DNA from: Cordilura impudica
Lineage: Eukaryota > Arthropoda > Insecta > Diptera > Scathophagidae
DNA length: 64,000 nucleotides
Direction of reading: 5' to 3'
Assembly (NCBI GenBank): GCA_963682025.1
Contig: OY821521.1
Coordinates: 56,823,408 to 56,887,407 of the forward strand
Shown here piece after piece: positions 45,556-55,794 of this stretch; within the stretch, counting starts at the first letter, position 1, and each line of letters begins with the position of its first letter. The notes under the pieces were generated by a model. That model made no database searches. It was given only the letters and a program-made list of their open reading frames with translations, and was not told the DNA's origin. The translations under genes were made by a program, and so were the position numbers.

Positions 45556-47260
45556 CAGCCCTGTTCTTGAAACGTTGTTATTTGAATAAGAGTGAATTTA
45601 AAATCACATGATATTGAAATTTTGGGTTTCTTGAAACCACTTTTTTTATTTATTTAATGGAAACATATGTTTGAGTTAAGAACATATATTATCTAGAAAC
45701 CGAGGTGCCATATGGTTCTATATTCCGTTTCACAAAAAACTTTTAAGTATTTTGTGCATGTTTTTTCTTAAGTTTATCGAAAAAGTATAAAGAAAAATAT
45801 TTTCATTTAAAATAACAACTTATTTGTTCATTTAATTGTTTTTGTTCTTCAATTTCATTCAATTAAAAATGACTTTTCTATTTTCAAAAAGTTAGGCATC
45901 ACCAAAAAAAATTTCGATATTCAAATAAATTCGATTTGACTGGCATCACTACTGTTTCGAACATATGCAAAAAAATAAAAATATGTGATTTGATGAAATT
46001 TTTTTTTTTAATTCCTTTATTTGCAATAATTAGTGCATAAAGAATCTATGTTATAATTGAAGCAAGTAAGAAAATTATAGTCGGTCTAGACCCTATACCA
46101 TGCGTTTAGAGACCCTATATCTCAGGCCCAACTAACTGGATATAGGAAATAAGCATAAATCAAATTTGAGTGGGATTTTTATTAATTTTTTTGGCTGCAG
46201 ATATGAAAAAGTTCATATCGGATGATATATCTATATGGGGACTAGGCCCAAAAATGGAACGATCCTGACCATGTTTGGTAAAGTCTCTTGTATTTTGCAA
46301 GGATATTTACAAACAAAATTTTTTTGTTTTTTGATAGATTTAGGTGAAGATCGGGAAGCAGCTCTATATGGGGCCTATGACTAAGAGTTGTCCCATAGGG
46401 ATCATTTTTGGACTACCGATTAATGGATGTAATAAACACATACAAACAAAATTTGACTAAGATTTATATGATAATTTGGATCTTATGGCAATTTATGTTG
46501 ATTTCATAGGGGTCATTTGTATGGGGGCTAGGTCTAAACATGGACCGATTCTCACCAATTTCAATAGCGTTCATCCTATGGCCAATAAAAGTTTATATAC
46601 AAAATTTCATTAAAATATATTTATATTTGCGACCTGCAGTTTGATTACAAACTTTACATGGACACACAGACGGACGGAAGGATGGACGGACGGACATCGT
46701 TAAATCGAATCAGATAGTGATTCTGATTCGGTCGGTATAATAAAAGATGGGTCTAGGTCAAATATTTTTGGTAGTTACAAACAGCAGCACAAAGTCATTA
46801 TACCCAAACCACATAGTGGTATAGGGTATAAAAATTATAATGGAAAATAGATTGTGTAAATGAAAAGTTTTTATTATAGTTATAGAACAGCATCATCGCA
46901 AAAAGTGTGTTTTATTAACATCGACCACTTATTACGAGTTTTTTTTTAAATCAGCGCAAAATGTAGACGTTTTTTAAAATCGTTTTTTTTCACAAAATTA
47001 ATGTCTAATTTTTTAAAATAATGACAAGGTTCAATAAAAAACATGTTAGAGTTTAAATATCAATTAGTTTTTTTTATCTCTTAAGACCTGCTTAGTAGAA
47101 AAAAGGGCATTTGTTTTGATTCCACAAAGCCTTTTCTATGTGGATTAAAACGAGAAAAAATATTCTTATTGAAATTAGAGAACAGCAAAAAACTCGTAGA
47201 TTAAAGAATTTTTTCATTTACGATTTTTTTTTTGTGATAGTGGTTTCAAGAACAGGGGTG
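45556..47260. mobile_element. Candidate TIR element interrupted by DINE-A copy 11
   Basis: CAGCCCTGTTCTTGAAAC at 45556-45573 and the inverse of CACCCCTGTTCTTGAAAC at 47243-47260 match at 17 of 18 positions. The interior is AT-rich and non-coding. No target duplication is seen, so the pairing could be coincidental or the flanks eroded. Confidence 0.45.
46063..46830 (-). mobile_element. DINE-A copy 11
   Basis: Inverted copy. CAAGTAAGAAAATTATAG at 46063, a hairpin half lost (GTCGGTCTAGACC then directly CTATACC), a GACGGACGGAAGGATGGACG core, and the 5' hairpin ending GGTATAGGGTATA at 46830. Confidence 0.9.
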
Positions 47261-47435
47261 TTTGTCTAAACAAATTTAAGAATGTTATATGAGCCATCCC
47301 AATTCTCATCTCAGTTCAACCATTAATAATATGACTAGGGCTTAGATGTGTCCGTATTTTTTTTCGTTTCCGGGAATCGGGATATTTTTTTCGAAATCCC
47401 GGAACTATTTTATTATTTCTTTATAACTTGTCGTT

Positions 47436-48064
47436 TTTATATCCTATATAACTAAGAAATATATCGGACCTAGACCGATCATTTATTATACCGATCGATT
47501 CGGAATCATTTAACGATGTCTGTCTTTCTATATATGTGTCTATTTTAACCTTGTAATCAAACTAAGGGTCGAAAGTATGAACTTTGAATCCAAGTTGTTG
47601 TCATCCAGAAGATGAAAGTTGTTGAAATTTATAAAAATCAGTGCGTGTTAACAACCACTTAAATTGCCCTAAGATCCAAATTATCATATAGATCTCGGCA
47701 AAATTTGGTTCATAGTGTATTTATTACAGCCCTTAAGTAGTACTCAAAAAACACAGCCTCTAGGACTATTTTAGTCATATTCCCCATTCAAACATGCTTC
47801 CCGATCTTTACTTAATTCCATTGGATATCTTTTTTCAAATTTGATTTATGTAAGTTTTTGTAAGTTACTACCAGCTTGGTCGATCTATTTTTCGATCTAG
47901 TCCCAGTATAAAAATTGCATCGATATGCACTTTTTCATATCTGCAGGCAACAAATTTATAACACTGCCATTCCAATTTGGTTTACTTTATTTACTATATC
48001 CAATTAGTTGGACCTATTACGAGAATCACATGGTGGGTCCAGACCGACTCTAATTTTCATGTTT
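47436..48064 (+). mobile_element. DINE-A copy 12, divergent
   Basis: ATATCCTATATAACTAAG opens a damaged 5' hairpin. GATCGATTCGGAATCATTTA, GGATCC-like and ATCATATAGATCTCGGC segments follow the family order. It ends CAGACCGACTCTAATTTTC. It has more substitutions and gaps than the other copies, so it is likely older. Confidence 0.8.
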
Positions 48065-48069
48065 CAATT

Positions 48070-48125
48070 AAAACAAGTAACAGTGTTAAATTCGGCTGCG
48101 TGGGCTCTTTAATACCCTCCAGCCA
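48070..48125 (-). mobile_element. DINE-B 3' end
   Basis: AAACAAGTAACAGTGTTAAA, hairpin TTCGGCTGCGTGGGC and AATACCCTCCAGCC form the inverted DINE-B 3' end, next to the MITE at 48167. Confidence 0.65.
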
Positions 48126-48166
48126 TACTATAAACACAATATTATATCCAAAGTTGTCAACACTTA

Positions 48167-48550
48167 TGCCGTTTTCTTTTCTGACAAAAAATGTCGCCCT
48201 TTTTTTGCCCTTTTCTGGAAAAGTGTATTCTTTTACATATTATGAATTAAGAGCAACCTTATATTATATATCAATCGAAAGGTCTCAAAGTGCTGTGTTC
48301 ATAAATACAAAATTTTTTTTTGATTATTATCCTCTTGAAAGTCATAGGGTGAAAATATTTAAAAAAGGGGAACAATGGGGAAATACTCTCATACTATGAC
48401 CTGAAAGAAGTTAATGGCTGGAATATTTTGTGATTTACGACGACCTTTTGTATAAGATAAGTTTGCTCTTAATTCAGAATATATAAAAAATATACTTTTC
48501 GAAAAAAGGGCAAAAAAGGGCGACATTTTTTGTCAGGAAAGAAAACGGCA
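48167..48550. mobile_element. 384-bp MITE with ~95-bp TIRs and TTA duplication
   Basis: TGCCGTTTTCTTTTCTGACA at the left and its inverse at the right end pair for about 95 bp, through AAATGTCGCCCTTTTTT and GAATTAAGAGCAA. TTA lies on both sides (48164-48166 and 48551-48553), as expected for PIF/Harbinger-mobilised MITEs. The open frame across it (47977-48399) is not a gene. Confidence 0.85.
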
Positions 48551-48726
48551 TTAGATAAAAGACGCTAGGTTTCAAATCATAATGGCTAATCACTGATATT
48601 TTAAATTAGTAACATAATGAACAAAAATTTTAGATCTTTTCGTGTTTTTTAATCGAAAACAATTATTGAATGCAATGAGGACAAATTTCAACACACATTT
48701 TTAAACTCTTTCTTTTAACTCATACT

Positions 48727-48749
48727 CTCTGTCTGTCTGTATGTCTGCC

Positions 48750-48782
<33 letters not shown>
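48727..48782 (+). repeat. CTGT tetranucleotide microsatellite
   Basis: About 13 copies of CTGT with single interruptions (GTATGTCTGCC). It borders the minisatellite that follows. Confidence 0.95.
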
Positions 48783-48785
48783 GCC

Positions 48786-49155
48786 ATGGGTGGACCCCAT
48801 TCCCCCTTATCCAATTGATCTGAAACTTGGCCTATAGTTTTGTCGTGACTACAGATTACTTTTGGGGTAGTCACGCATAGTCACGCGTGGTCACGCACCG
48901 TCACGGAGTGATCTAAATGTGATTTCCCCTCATCCGATCGATTTAAAACTTGGTCCATACACTTGCTCTGAACAAAAGATTAACTTTGAATTAGTCACGC
49001 ACAGTCACGCATAGTCACGCACAGTCACGGAGGGATTAAAGCCCCACTTCCCCTCATCCGATGGATCTGAAACTTTGTCCATAGACTTGTTGTGGCCAAA
49101 GATTAATTTTAAGATAATCACACACAGTCACACACAGTCACGGAGATATCTAAAA
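48786..49155 (+). repeat. Hierarchical minisatellite: ~125-bp units containing AGTCACGCAC repeats
   Basis: Three diverged units, each with a CCCCTCATCCGATCGAT-like head, a GAAACTTGGTCCATA segment, and three or four short repeats of AGTCACGCAC/T ending in GTCACGGAG (near 48870-48910, 48993-49030 and 49118-49142). It is a repeat within a repeat, with no coding sense. Confidence 0.85.
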
Positions 49156-49422
49156 TTCATTTTTAATGAAAACTTTGTTTTTATGGGTTAGTTTATTGTT
49201 TGTTTCTTTATAGGTGTGAATCCACATTTTATTGCTTATTGCTTTTTTCATATGTACAACACAAATGTATATCCGTCGCTAATACATTCATACATATATA
49301 CATATGTAGATTAGGGATATAACTTTTTTAAATTTCGACATCTTAAAATTAAAAAGCAAATATAAATATGTAGATATTTCGATTTTTCTACTTTAAATAT
49401 TGGCAAATATTTAGGAAGCAAA

Positions 49423-50412
49423 ATGGATGATATTTGGAAAACGTCATGTATTTTGATATGCGTATCATATCTCACAAATCGTACTCAATCTGTATATGTT
49501 AATAATTCGACCTCAAAACCTGTAACACTCACGAGAGGCGTACCTCAAGGATCGATTTTGGGTCCACTTATTTTTTCCGTCTATGCCAATGATTTGCCAC
49601 AACAACTATCTCACTGCAAAATACACATGTATGCGGACGACGTTCTGAGTAGTCCAGTAAGCTCCATAGAAGAAAATGTTGAAAAGCTAAACTATTACCT
49701 TAATAAAATACATTTTTGGGCCACTGCGAATGGACTTTGTCTCAACCCGCGTATATCAAAATGTTTGATTATTCATAAAAAAACTTTTCAGCCTGTTCTT
49801 GAACATGATATATTAATAAACAATCAGAAAATCGAGATTGTAAAAAAGGTAAAAAATCTTGGCATAGTGTTCAATAACAACTTGACTTGGTCAAGCTACG
49901 TAGATACACTTGTGGTTCAAACGTTTGTAAAGCTAAGATCGCTTTGGGTAACTCAGTATTTTACGCCGTTAAGAGTAAGACATCTTCGTGCAAAGGTTTA
50001 CTTAATTCCTGGTCTACTTTATGGCTGTGAACTTTTTGGCAACTGCGACTACGCCAGCAAGAAAAAACTAAATATTTTGTACAACAATATTGTTAGATAT
50101 GTTTATGGACTGAAGAAACGTGATAGTGTTTCGACTTTCTCAAAAAGTCTCGATAACCTTATTAATATAAGGATTTTAATGTTTTTGCACAAAATTATTT
50201 ACACCGAGAAACCCCTATATCTTTATGATCAAATACAATTTGCTAGATCCAGAAGGGGCAAAAAACTTATTATCTGTATGCGTCGATGGCTTGTGTCAGA
50301 ATGGCAATTTTTCGTAAACGCCACACGTCTTTGGAATGCAATTCCACACAACCAACAATTAGTTAGCAACGCGATACATTTTAAGATATTTTTGTTTAGC
50401 TACTTTGTTTAA
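49423..50412 (+). CDS. Non-LTR retrotransposon reverse transcriptase, C-terminal part, open for 329 codons
   Basis: A single uninterrupted frame encodes the palm and thumb of a LINE RT. It has SYLTNRTQSVYVNN, RGVPQGSILGPLIFSVYAND (about residues 38-57), the catalytic MYADDVLSS (residues 68-76) and GLCLNPRISKCLII. The thumb region has KVKNLGIVFNNNLTWSSYVD, and the C-terminal part carries YLIPGLLYGCELFGNCD and LVSEWQFFVNATRLWNAIP. Both catalytic Asp residues of YADD are present. The normal N-terminal endonuclease, RT fingers and first catalytic Asp are missing, so the element is 5'-truncated and cannot work alone. The ATG at 49423 is simply the first Met. It is the least damaged coding sequence here, suggesting recent insertion. 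Clade not fixed (Jockey, CR1 or Kiri-like). Confidence 0.85.
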   Translation: MDDIWKTSCILICVSYLTNRTQSVYVNNSTSKPVTLTRGVPQGSILGPLIFSVYANDLPQQLSHCKIHMYADDVLSSPVSSIEENVEKLNYYLNKIHFWATANGLCLNPRISKCLIIHKKTFQPVLEHDILINNQKIEIVKKVKNLGIVFNNNLTWSSYVDTLVVQTFVKLRSLWVTQYFTPLRVRHLRAKVYLIPGLLYGCELFGNCDYASKKKLNILYNNIVRYVYGLKKRDSVSTFSKSLDNLINIRILMFLHKIIYTEKPLYLYDQIQFARSRRGKKLIICMRRWLVSEWQFFVNATRLWNAIPHNQQLVSNAIHFKIFLFSYFV

Positions 50413-50640
50413 ATATATTTAATTTCTTTAAATTCATGAATTTTAATAATTTCTTGTATTTATTTATTTTACTTTATTTTAAATAATTTATAAATTTTTT
50501 TTATTGTATTTTAATTTTTTGGCATTTTTGAACGATGAAAATCCTGTACTTTAATTATAAGACATGTCTTGTTGTACAGGAAATTAATAAAGAAATAATT
50601 AGGGAATTAAATTAAATAATTTAAAATTTTTTATTTAATA
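50413..50640 (+). other. LINE 3' untranslated region with stem-loop
   Basis: AT-rich tail of the RT element. CCTGTAC at about 50541 pairs with GTACAGG at about 50575, and AGACATGTCT lies in the loop. AATAAAG follows near 50588 and the tail ends in A-rich sequence. The hairpin could be the 3' structure recognised by the element's RT; this is inference. Confidence 0.5.
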
Positions 50641-50677
50641 CGAATGTACCTATTTTGGGAGACTTAAATAAATAATT

Positions 50678-50699
50678 TTTGTGGCCTAGAGGCCACAAA
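50678..50699. repeat. Perfect 9-bp stem hairpin
   Basis: TTTGTGGCC TAGA GGCCACAAA. It may be a terminator-like or terminal structure of a lost element; nothing else supports a role. Confidence 0.6.
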
Positions 50700-50786
50700 T
50701 TCAATACGTATTGTAACGAATATTTTAAGCCTAGGTAGTTCAACCCTCTCCGCCTATTACGCACAGGAAAATGTTTTGAACAGACA

Positions 50787-50910
50787 GACAGACAGACAGA
50801 CGGACATCGCTAGATCGACTTCTTATTTTGTAAGGACCAAGAATATATATAGTTTATGTGGTCTCGGGAATTTATTTCAATGAGTAGTGTGCAGTAGTGT
50901 GCAGGGTATA
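50787..50910 (-). mobile_element. DINE-C (third INE-1-like family) 5' part
   Basis: GACAGACAGACGGACATCGC, GATCGACTTCTTATTTTG, AAGAATATATATAGTTTATG and GTGCAGGGTATAC follow the classic INE-1 order in inverse. The 3' part is missing. Confidence 0.55.
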
Positions 50911-51174
50911 CAAATAACTTTTCACGAGGTCCGTTTATACTTCCCAAGAATATTACGCCTGCTTTGATAACCTTACTCGTTCCAAAGAAAACTATACGGC
51001 CATGGCACTCATCATTGTTTCCATTATTTACTTGTATATAGCAATTTAACGACATGCTTTATGATACCTATCAGATGATGTTAAACTTGTTATGGTACCT
51101 TTGGATCAACTGCGAAAAATCTTCTGTTTGCTAATACCTTTTTACTCCTTAAATATCAGATTAGTCAACTTAAG

Positions 51175-51432
51175 CAAGTAAGAAAATTATGGTCGGTCTA
51201 GACCGACTGCACCTTACCCTATACCATGCGTTTAGAGACCCTATCTCTTAGGTCCAAAAAATTAGATATAAAAAATAAGCCTAAACCAAATTTGAGTGGC
51301 ATTGTTATTCTTTTTTTTCCAATATGAAGAAGTTCATATCGGATGCTATATTTACATGGGAATTAGATAAGAAAATGGACCGACCCTGATCATATTTGGC
51401 AAGGTCACATAGTTTTTGCAAAAAAAACATGT
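51175..51432 (-). mobile_element. DINE-A copy 13, first part (split)
   Basis: CAAGTAAGAAAATTATGG and hairpin GTCGGTCTAGACCGAC, then body to GCAAAAAAAACATG. It resumes at 54438 after three nested insertions. Confidence 0.85.
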
Positions 51433-51442
51433 CTGTGGTCAT

Positions 51443-53819
51443 TAGGGTGGCACTTCATTATATGGAGGGAAAAAAAAAGTGTTCTAATTTAAAGTATCAC
51501 CCCCTGGAAATAGCAAAACAAAAATAGCAAAAAACTGAGAGATACAAGTTTTAGGTCAATCAAAAAAAATTTAGAGGTGCCTCAACTTTTATATGAGGAA
51601 AATATGACTCTTTTTCAGATTTTACAAAAATTTCGTTCTATAGTTTTATTTTTTCGAAAAATTGTTATATGAATCGATATCTGTACTAAATTATCTTTCC
51701 AAAAAGCTATATAACTTCAAAATCGAATAAAAACTCGCCAAGAAATGACAAATGCCCCAGAACACTTCTGTGCGAAAAAAACTGTAGGTCAAGAAATGTG
51801 ATGAACATTTTTTCAACTTTAACAAATTGATTAAAGCCATAATTTTTTTGGTGTCTATAGCTATAAGTACTCAGATGTGAAGTATTGTTTTATTAAAAAA
51901 TTGTTAACCTACTGCGACATGAGACCAAAGATGGAAAATTGTTTTTATAAAATTTGGAAATCTCCTTTTTTAAATTTTAAAAAATTTTCTTAAACAAAAT
52001 TTAAAAAAACGGATCTGGCACTTTAGTGTTTTGTTAAATATATGTTATAGATAAACTCTGTGAGTTTTTAAGTAAATTTCGATACTAGAATTTTTTTACA
52101 AAGAATTTTTTTTGCGGATTTCAAGAAAAATGAGTTTCTTGTGAAATATTCAGTAAATGTACTCTTTCTAAATACTTTGTATCAAAAATTTATCAATTTT
52201 CTACTTTTGTTATATTTTATCTTCATAGCCTAGGGTTTCTGAAAAAAATAATATGACCCCATTAACCCTCTTCGACTTGAGGTCGCATATGGCCCCATGG
52301 TAATGAAAGACAATTTATTCAAAAAAATCAAATATTTTTTAAGTGCTGTTGAATTTTTAGATGCGACTCATAAAATATAATAACTCAAAGTGCATGTCTT
52401 TTATGCTAAAAATTTGGAATAAATTGAACAACGTTAAACCATTCCTTGCCGAGGTTAAACTTTGAATTTTGGCATATTTAAATAAATTAATTGTTCTAGT
52501 AAACTAGATGAAATAAACTGGGAAATAAAATTTTTCTATATTTTACGAAAATTTACCCTTATGTGCTCCTAGGCTTAAAGTGAGCCAAAATTCAGCAGTA
52601 TTTGCAAAATTTTGAATTTTTTGACTTAATCGAGCTATACCAGCTTGGGGTCAATTGTGATGCCAAGCCCAAATGGGTTAATGACGTCAAATTATAAGAT
52701 CATCATAATCACCAAATCATAAAAATCGGTAAAATATAGCAAATAGTTTACTAGAATAATTAATTTTTTTATATATGCCGAAATTTAAAGTTTGGCCTCG
52801 ACAAGGCATGGGTTAGCGTTGCTCGATATACTCCAAATTTTTAGCTTGAAGGGCATGTACATCTAGTTATTATATTTTAAGCGTCACATCTAAAAATTCA
52901 ACATCACTTACAAGATATTTGAATTTTATTAATAAATTGTCTTTTATTAGCTTGGGGTCATATGTGATCCCAAGTCAAAAAGGGTTAATGGGGTCATATT
53001 GATTTTTTTTTTCCAAAACCCTAGGCTATTAAGATAAAATATAACTTTTAAAAGTAGAAAACTGATAATTTTTTGATACAAAGTATTTAGAAAGAGTACA
53101 TTTACTGAATATTTCACAAAAAACTAATTTTTCTCGAAATCCACAAAAAAATTCTTTGTAAAAAAAATTCGGTAAAGGAATTTACTTAAAAATTCACAGA
53201 GTTAATCTCTAACATATATTTAACAAAACACTAAAGTGCCAGATCCGTTTTTTAAAATTTTGTTTAAGAACATTTTTTAAAACTTAAAAAAGGAGTTTTG
53301 AAAATTTTTAAAAAAAATTTTCCATTTTCGGTCCATTTCGCAATAGGTTAACAACCTGTGAATAAAACAATACTTCTTATCTGAGTACTTATAGGTATAG
53401 AGACAAAAAAAAAATTATGGCTTTAATCAATTTTTCAATGTTGAAAATAATGCCATCAAATTTCATGACCTAGTTTTTTTTTTTTGGCACAAAAGTGGTC
53501 TGGGGAATTTGTCATTTGTTGGCGAGATTTTACTCGATTTTGAAGTTATATAGCTTTTTTAAAAGATAATAATCACTGATATCGATTCATATAGCAACTT
53601 GTCGAAAAAAATAAACTGTAGAACGAAATTATTGTAAAATCTGAAAAAAGTCATATTTTCTTCATATAAACACACTTGAAATTTTCAAGCGCGTTGAGGC
53701 ACCTCTAAATTTTTTTTGATTGATTCAAAACTTTGTATTTCTCAGTTTTTTTGCTATTCGCATATTTCCAAGGGGTGAGACCGAGAGTTTGAACACTTTT
53801 TTTTATTAAGGCCACATTA
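51443..53819. mobile_element. Foldback element FB2, 2,377 bp
   Basis: Begins TAGGGTGGCACTTC and ends GGCCACATTA, flanked by GTGGTCAT on both sides (51435-51442 and 53820-53827). The arms of roughly 1 kb share FB1 landmarks (CACCCCCTGGAAAT, TAAAACAATACTTC and CCTAGGGTTT or inverses) around a short unpaired centre near 52520-52740. No coding capacity. Confidence 0.9.
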
Positions 53820-53826
53820 GTGGTCA

Positions 53827-54202
53827 TCTATAATATTAATAGGCTAGGCGATTTCTTGTGACTGATGTTTTGTTCTACCGTTTTATCCCGATATTGACCA
53901 AATGTATATTATTTGAAAAGTATTTCTTTTTAGCCGTTTTCCAGATTTACAGGTTTTTAAATTTTTTCCTTTATTTTGAGTAAATTGCATTTAAAATTGC
54001 TACTAACACAGTCATAAAATTATACAATGCTATGATGTGTGTGTTTAATAAATTTGTTAATGTGTTTGAATAAAATTTGTTTTTTTTGTGTTGATTTGTG
54101 AATTGGCTATAATTGGTTATCATACTTTTAGGGTCTTTATTTAATGAAAAAATAAAATTTCCGAGAATTTGCGCTCGAATTTCGAGAACTGGAATCTGCT
54201 AG
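53827..54202 (+). mobile_element. Helitron H copy 5 (intact ends)
   Basis: TCTATAATATTAATAGGCTA directly after A, hairpin CTCGAATTTCGAG and GGAATCTGCTAG before T. The T of its 5' TC is also the last base of FB2's target duplication, so FB2 inserted exactly at this end. Confidence 0.9.
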
Positions 54203-54437
54203 TAATTATTACCGCTTAAGGCGAAAATTATACTTTCGAGTAAAATAACCTTTCATATAAATGTAATTTTGCTTCATTATGACTTAAGTCAGTATATTTT
54301 TATTAACAGATTTTAAAAAAAGTGTTAGAGAAATGGGGATCTCAGATAAATATAAAGAGTTGCTAGTAGAATATGATAGCATACATAACTCAAATCAATC
54401 CTTAGTGGACTTAGCCGGATATCGCTTGTGACCACAG

Positions 54438-54830
54438 ATATATAACCCAAATTTGAGAAAAATCTGTGCAATATTTCTACTTTTTGATAAATTTAAGTGA
54501 ATATCAAGAAGCAGCTTTGTATGGGGGCTTTGACTAAGAACAGTGCTATAGGGTTCCCTTTTTGGCCTATTGTTTACAGGATGTAATAAATATATAAAAC
54601 ACCAATTTGGGCGAGATCTATATGATAACTTAGACATTATGGAAATTTAAATAGATCTCATGTCATGTGTTCGGGGACTATGTCTGACCGTACGTATCTT
54701 ACGACTTATAGAAGCTTGTATACCAAATGTCATCAAAATATATTCATATTTGCGACCTGAAATTTGATTACACGGTTTACATGGACACACAGACGGACGG
54801 ACGGACGGACGCACATCGCTATATTTTCAC
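54438..54830 (-). mobile_element. DINE-A copy 13, second part
   Basis: Continues the element begun at 51175: TATATAACCCAAATTTGAGA, body, then the GACGGACGGACGGACGGACG core. The 5' hairpin is missing. Confidence 0.85.
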
Positions 54831-55518
54831 ATCGCTATATCTTCAAAAGTTTTAAACGTAGATGGTCGATATTGGTCGCATTTATTAGGTATTGAAAAAC
54901 ATTATACTACTGTTGAATAGTTTTCCTACGTGCACTAGGGTTTTTATTTAAATTTGACGACAATATGTCATAATCGTATCTTCTTTTATTTTCAATTTAA
55001 TTTATACTACTTAATAATCTTATATATTAAAAAAATTTATGAAAACTAAAGTCAGTCCGTCTGGCCGTTCTATCCGGCCAATTTCCTTAATTTTTTCTTA
55101 ATGAAATGTATTTAGACACAGATATGTCGTCAATCATTGAAATTTACTCAACTTCCACCTTCCTCAAGTTATACTCAAACGCGATTCTTCCCTGTACATT
55201 TCTGATGGGACATATTCACTCAAGCAATTCGAATTCTCATAGCTCCTCTTCTAATGAATGGATCTTGATCGTTTCACTCTTAGAACACTCAGTGGATCAA
55301 GCTCTTTCTTTTGAGCTATTAACTATTTAAATTCATTGAGTTTGCAACACGAAAGTTAATGTACAGATTTCATTACAATAATTGCATTACACATACCCTG
55401 TGTTGAGTTGTAAATTGCCAACAATTTGAATGGCTTTAGGTGGCATAAAAGGTGGCCTTCTTTTCTGTATGTTCAACAAATATTTATAATGAAGTAAAGT
55501 TAATGAAAATAAATTGAA
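54831..55518. other. Unassigned sequence
   Basis: No recognised gene. An open frame at 55106-55330 (74 codons, Ser-rich, with NSNSHSSSSNEW) has no supporting evidence. Confidence 0.35.
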
Positions 55519-55576
55519 TGATAAAATAAAATTTCCTAGAATTTGCACTCGAATATCGAGGGCTGGGCTCTGATAG
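55519..55576 (+). mobile_element. Helitron H 3'-end fragment
   Basis: AAATTTCCTAGAATTTGCAC, hairpin CTCGAATATCGAG and GGGCTGGGCTCTGATAG before T. Confidence 0.7.
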
Positions 55577-55794
55577 TTTGTATTAAAAATTTATTATAAT
55601 CTTATGATTTTTATATATTAAATATTGTAGATATATATTTTGAAAATAAGGAATAATAACTAAACTAAAATATATAACAGAATTTGAATTTTTTAAATAT
55701 TTTACTCTATAACCAGCTAAAGTTCATTACAATAAAATAACTTAAGGTAAAATAGGAAAGCTTCCACATTACCGAAATTTAATATGTATAGCAT

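Larger units (their letters stand above)
51433..54437. mobile_element. ~245-bp MITE (TCTGTGGTCA ends) expanded to 3 kb by nested insertions
   Basis: TCTGTGGTCA at 51433-51442 and TGACCACAGA at 54428-54437 are exact inverses at the point where DINE-A copy 13 is interrupted. Inside lie foldback FB2 and Helitron H copy 5. The residual MITE sequence is 54203-54437. A 32-codon open frame (ATG 54333: MGISDKYKELLVEYDSIHNS..) sits in the remnant and has no recognisable domain. Confidence 0.65.

Noticed and set aside
47977..48399. 140-codon open frame
   Set aside because: It runs from a DINE-A copy through a DINE-B end into a MITE, so it crosses three unrelated repeats.
48720..49155. CRISPR-like array of AGTCACGCAC repeats
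   Set aside because: Spacers are themselves repeats, units are degenerate, and the context is eukaryotic; it is a minisatellite.
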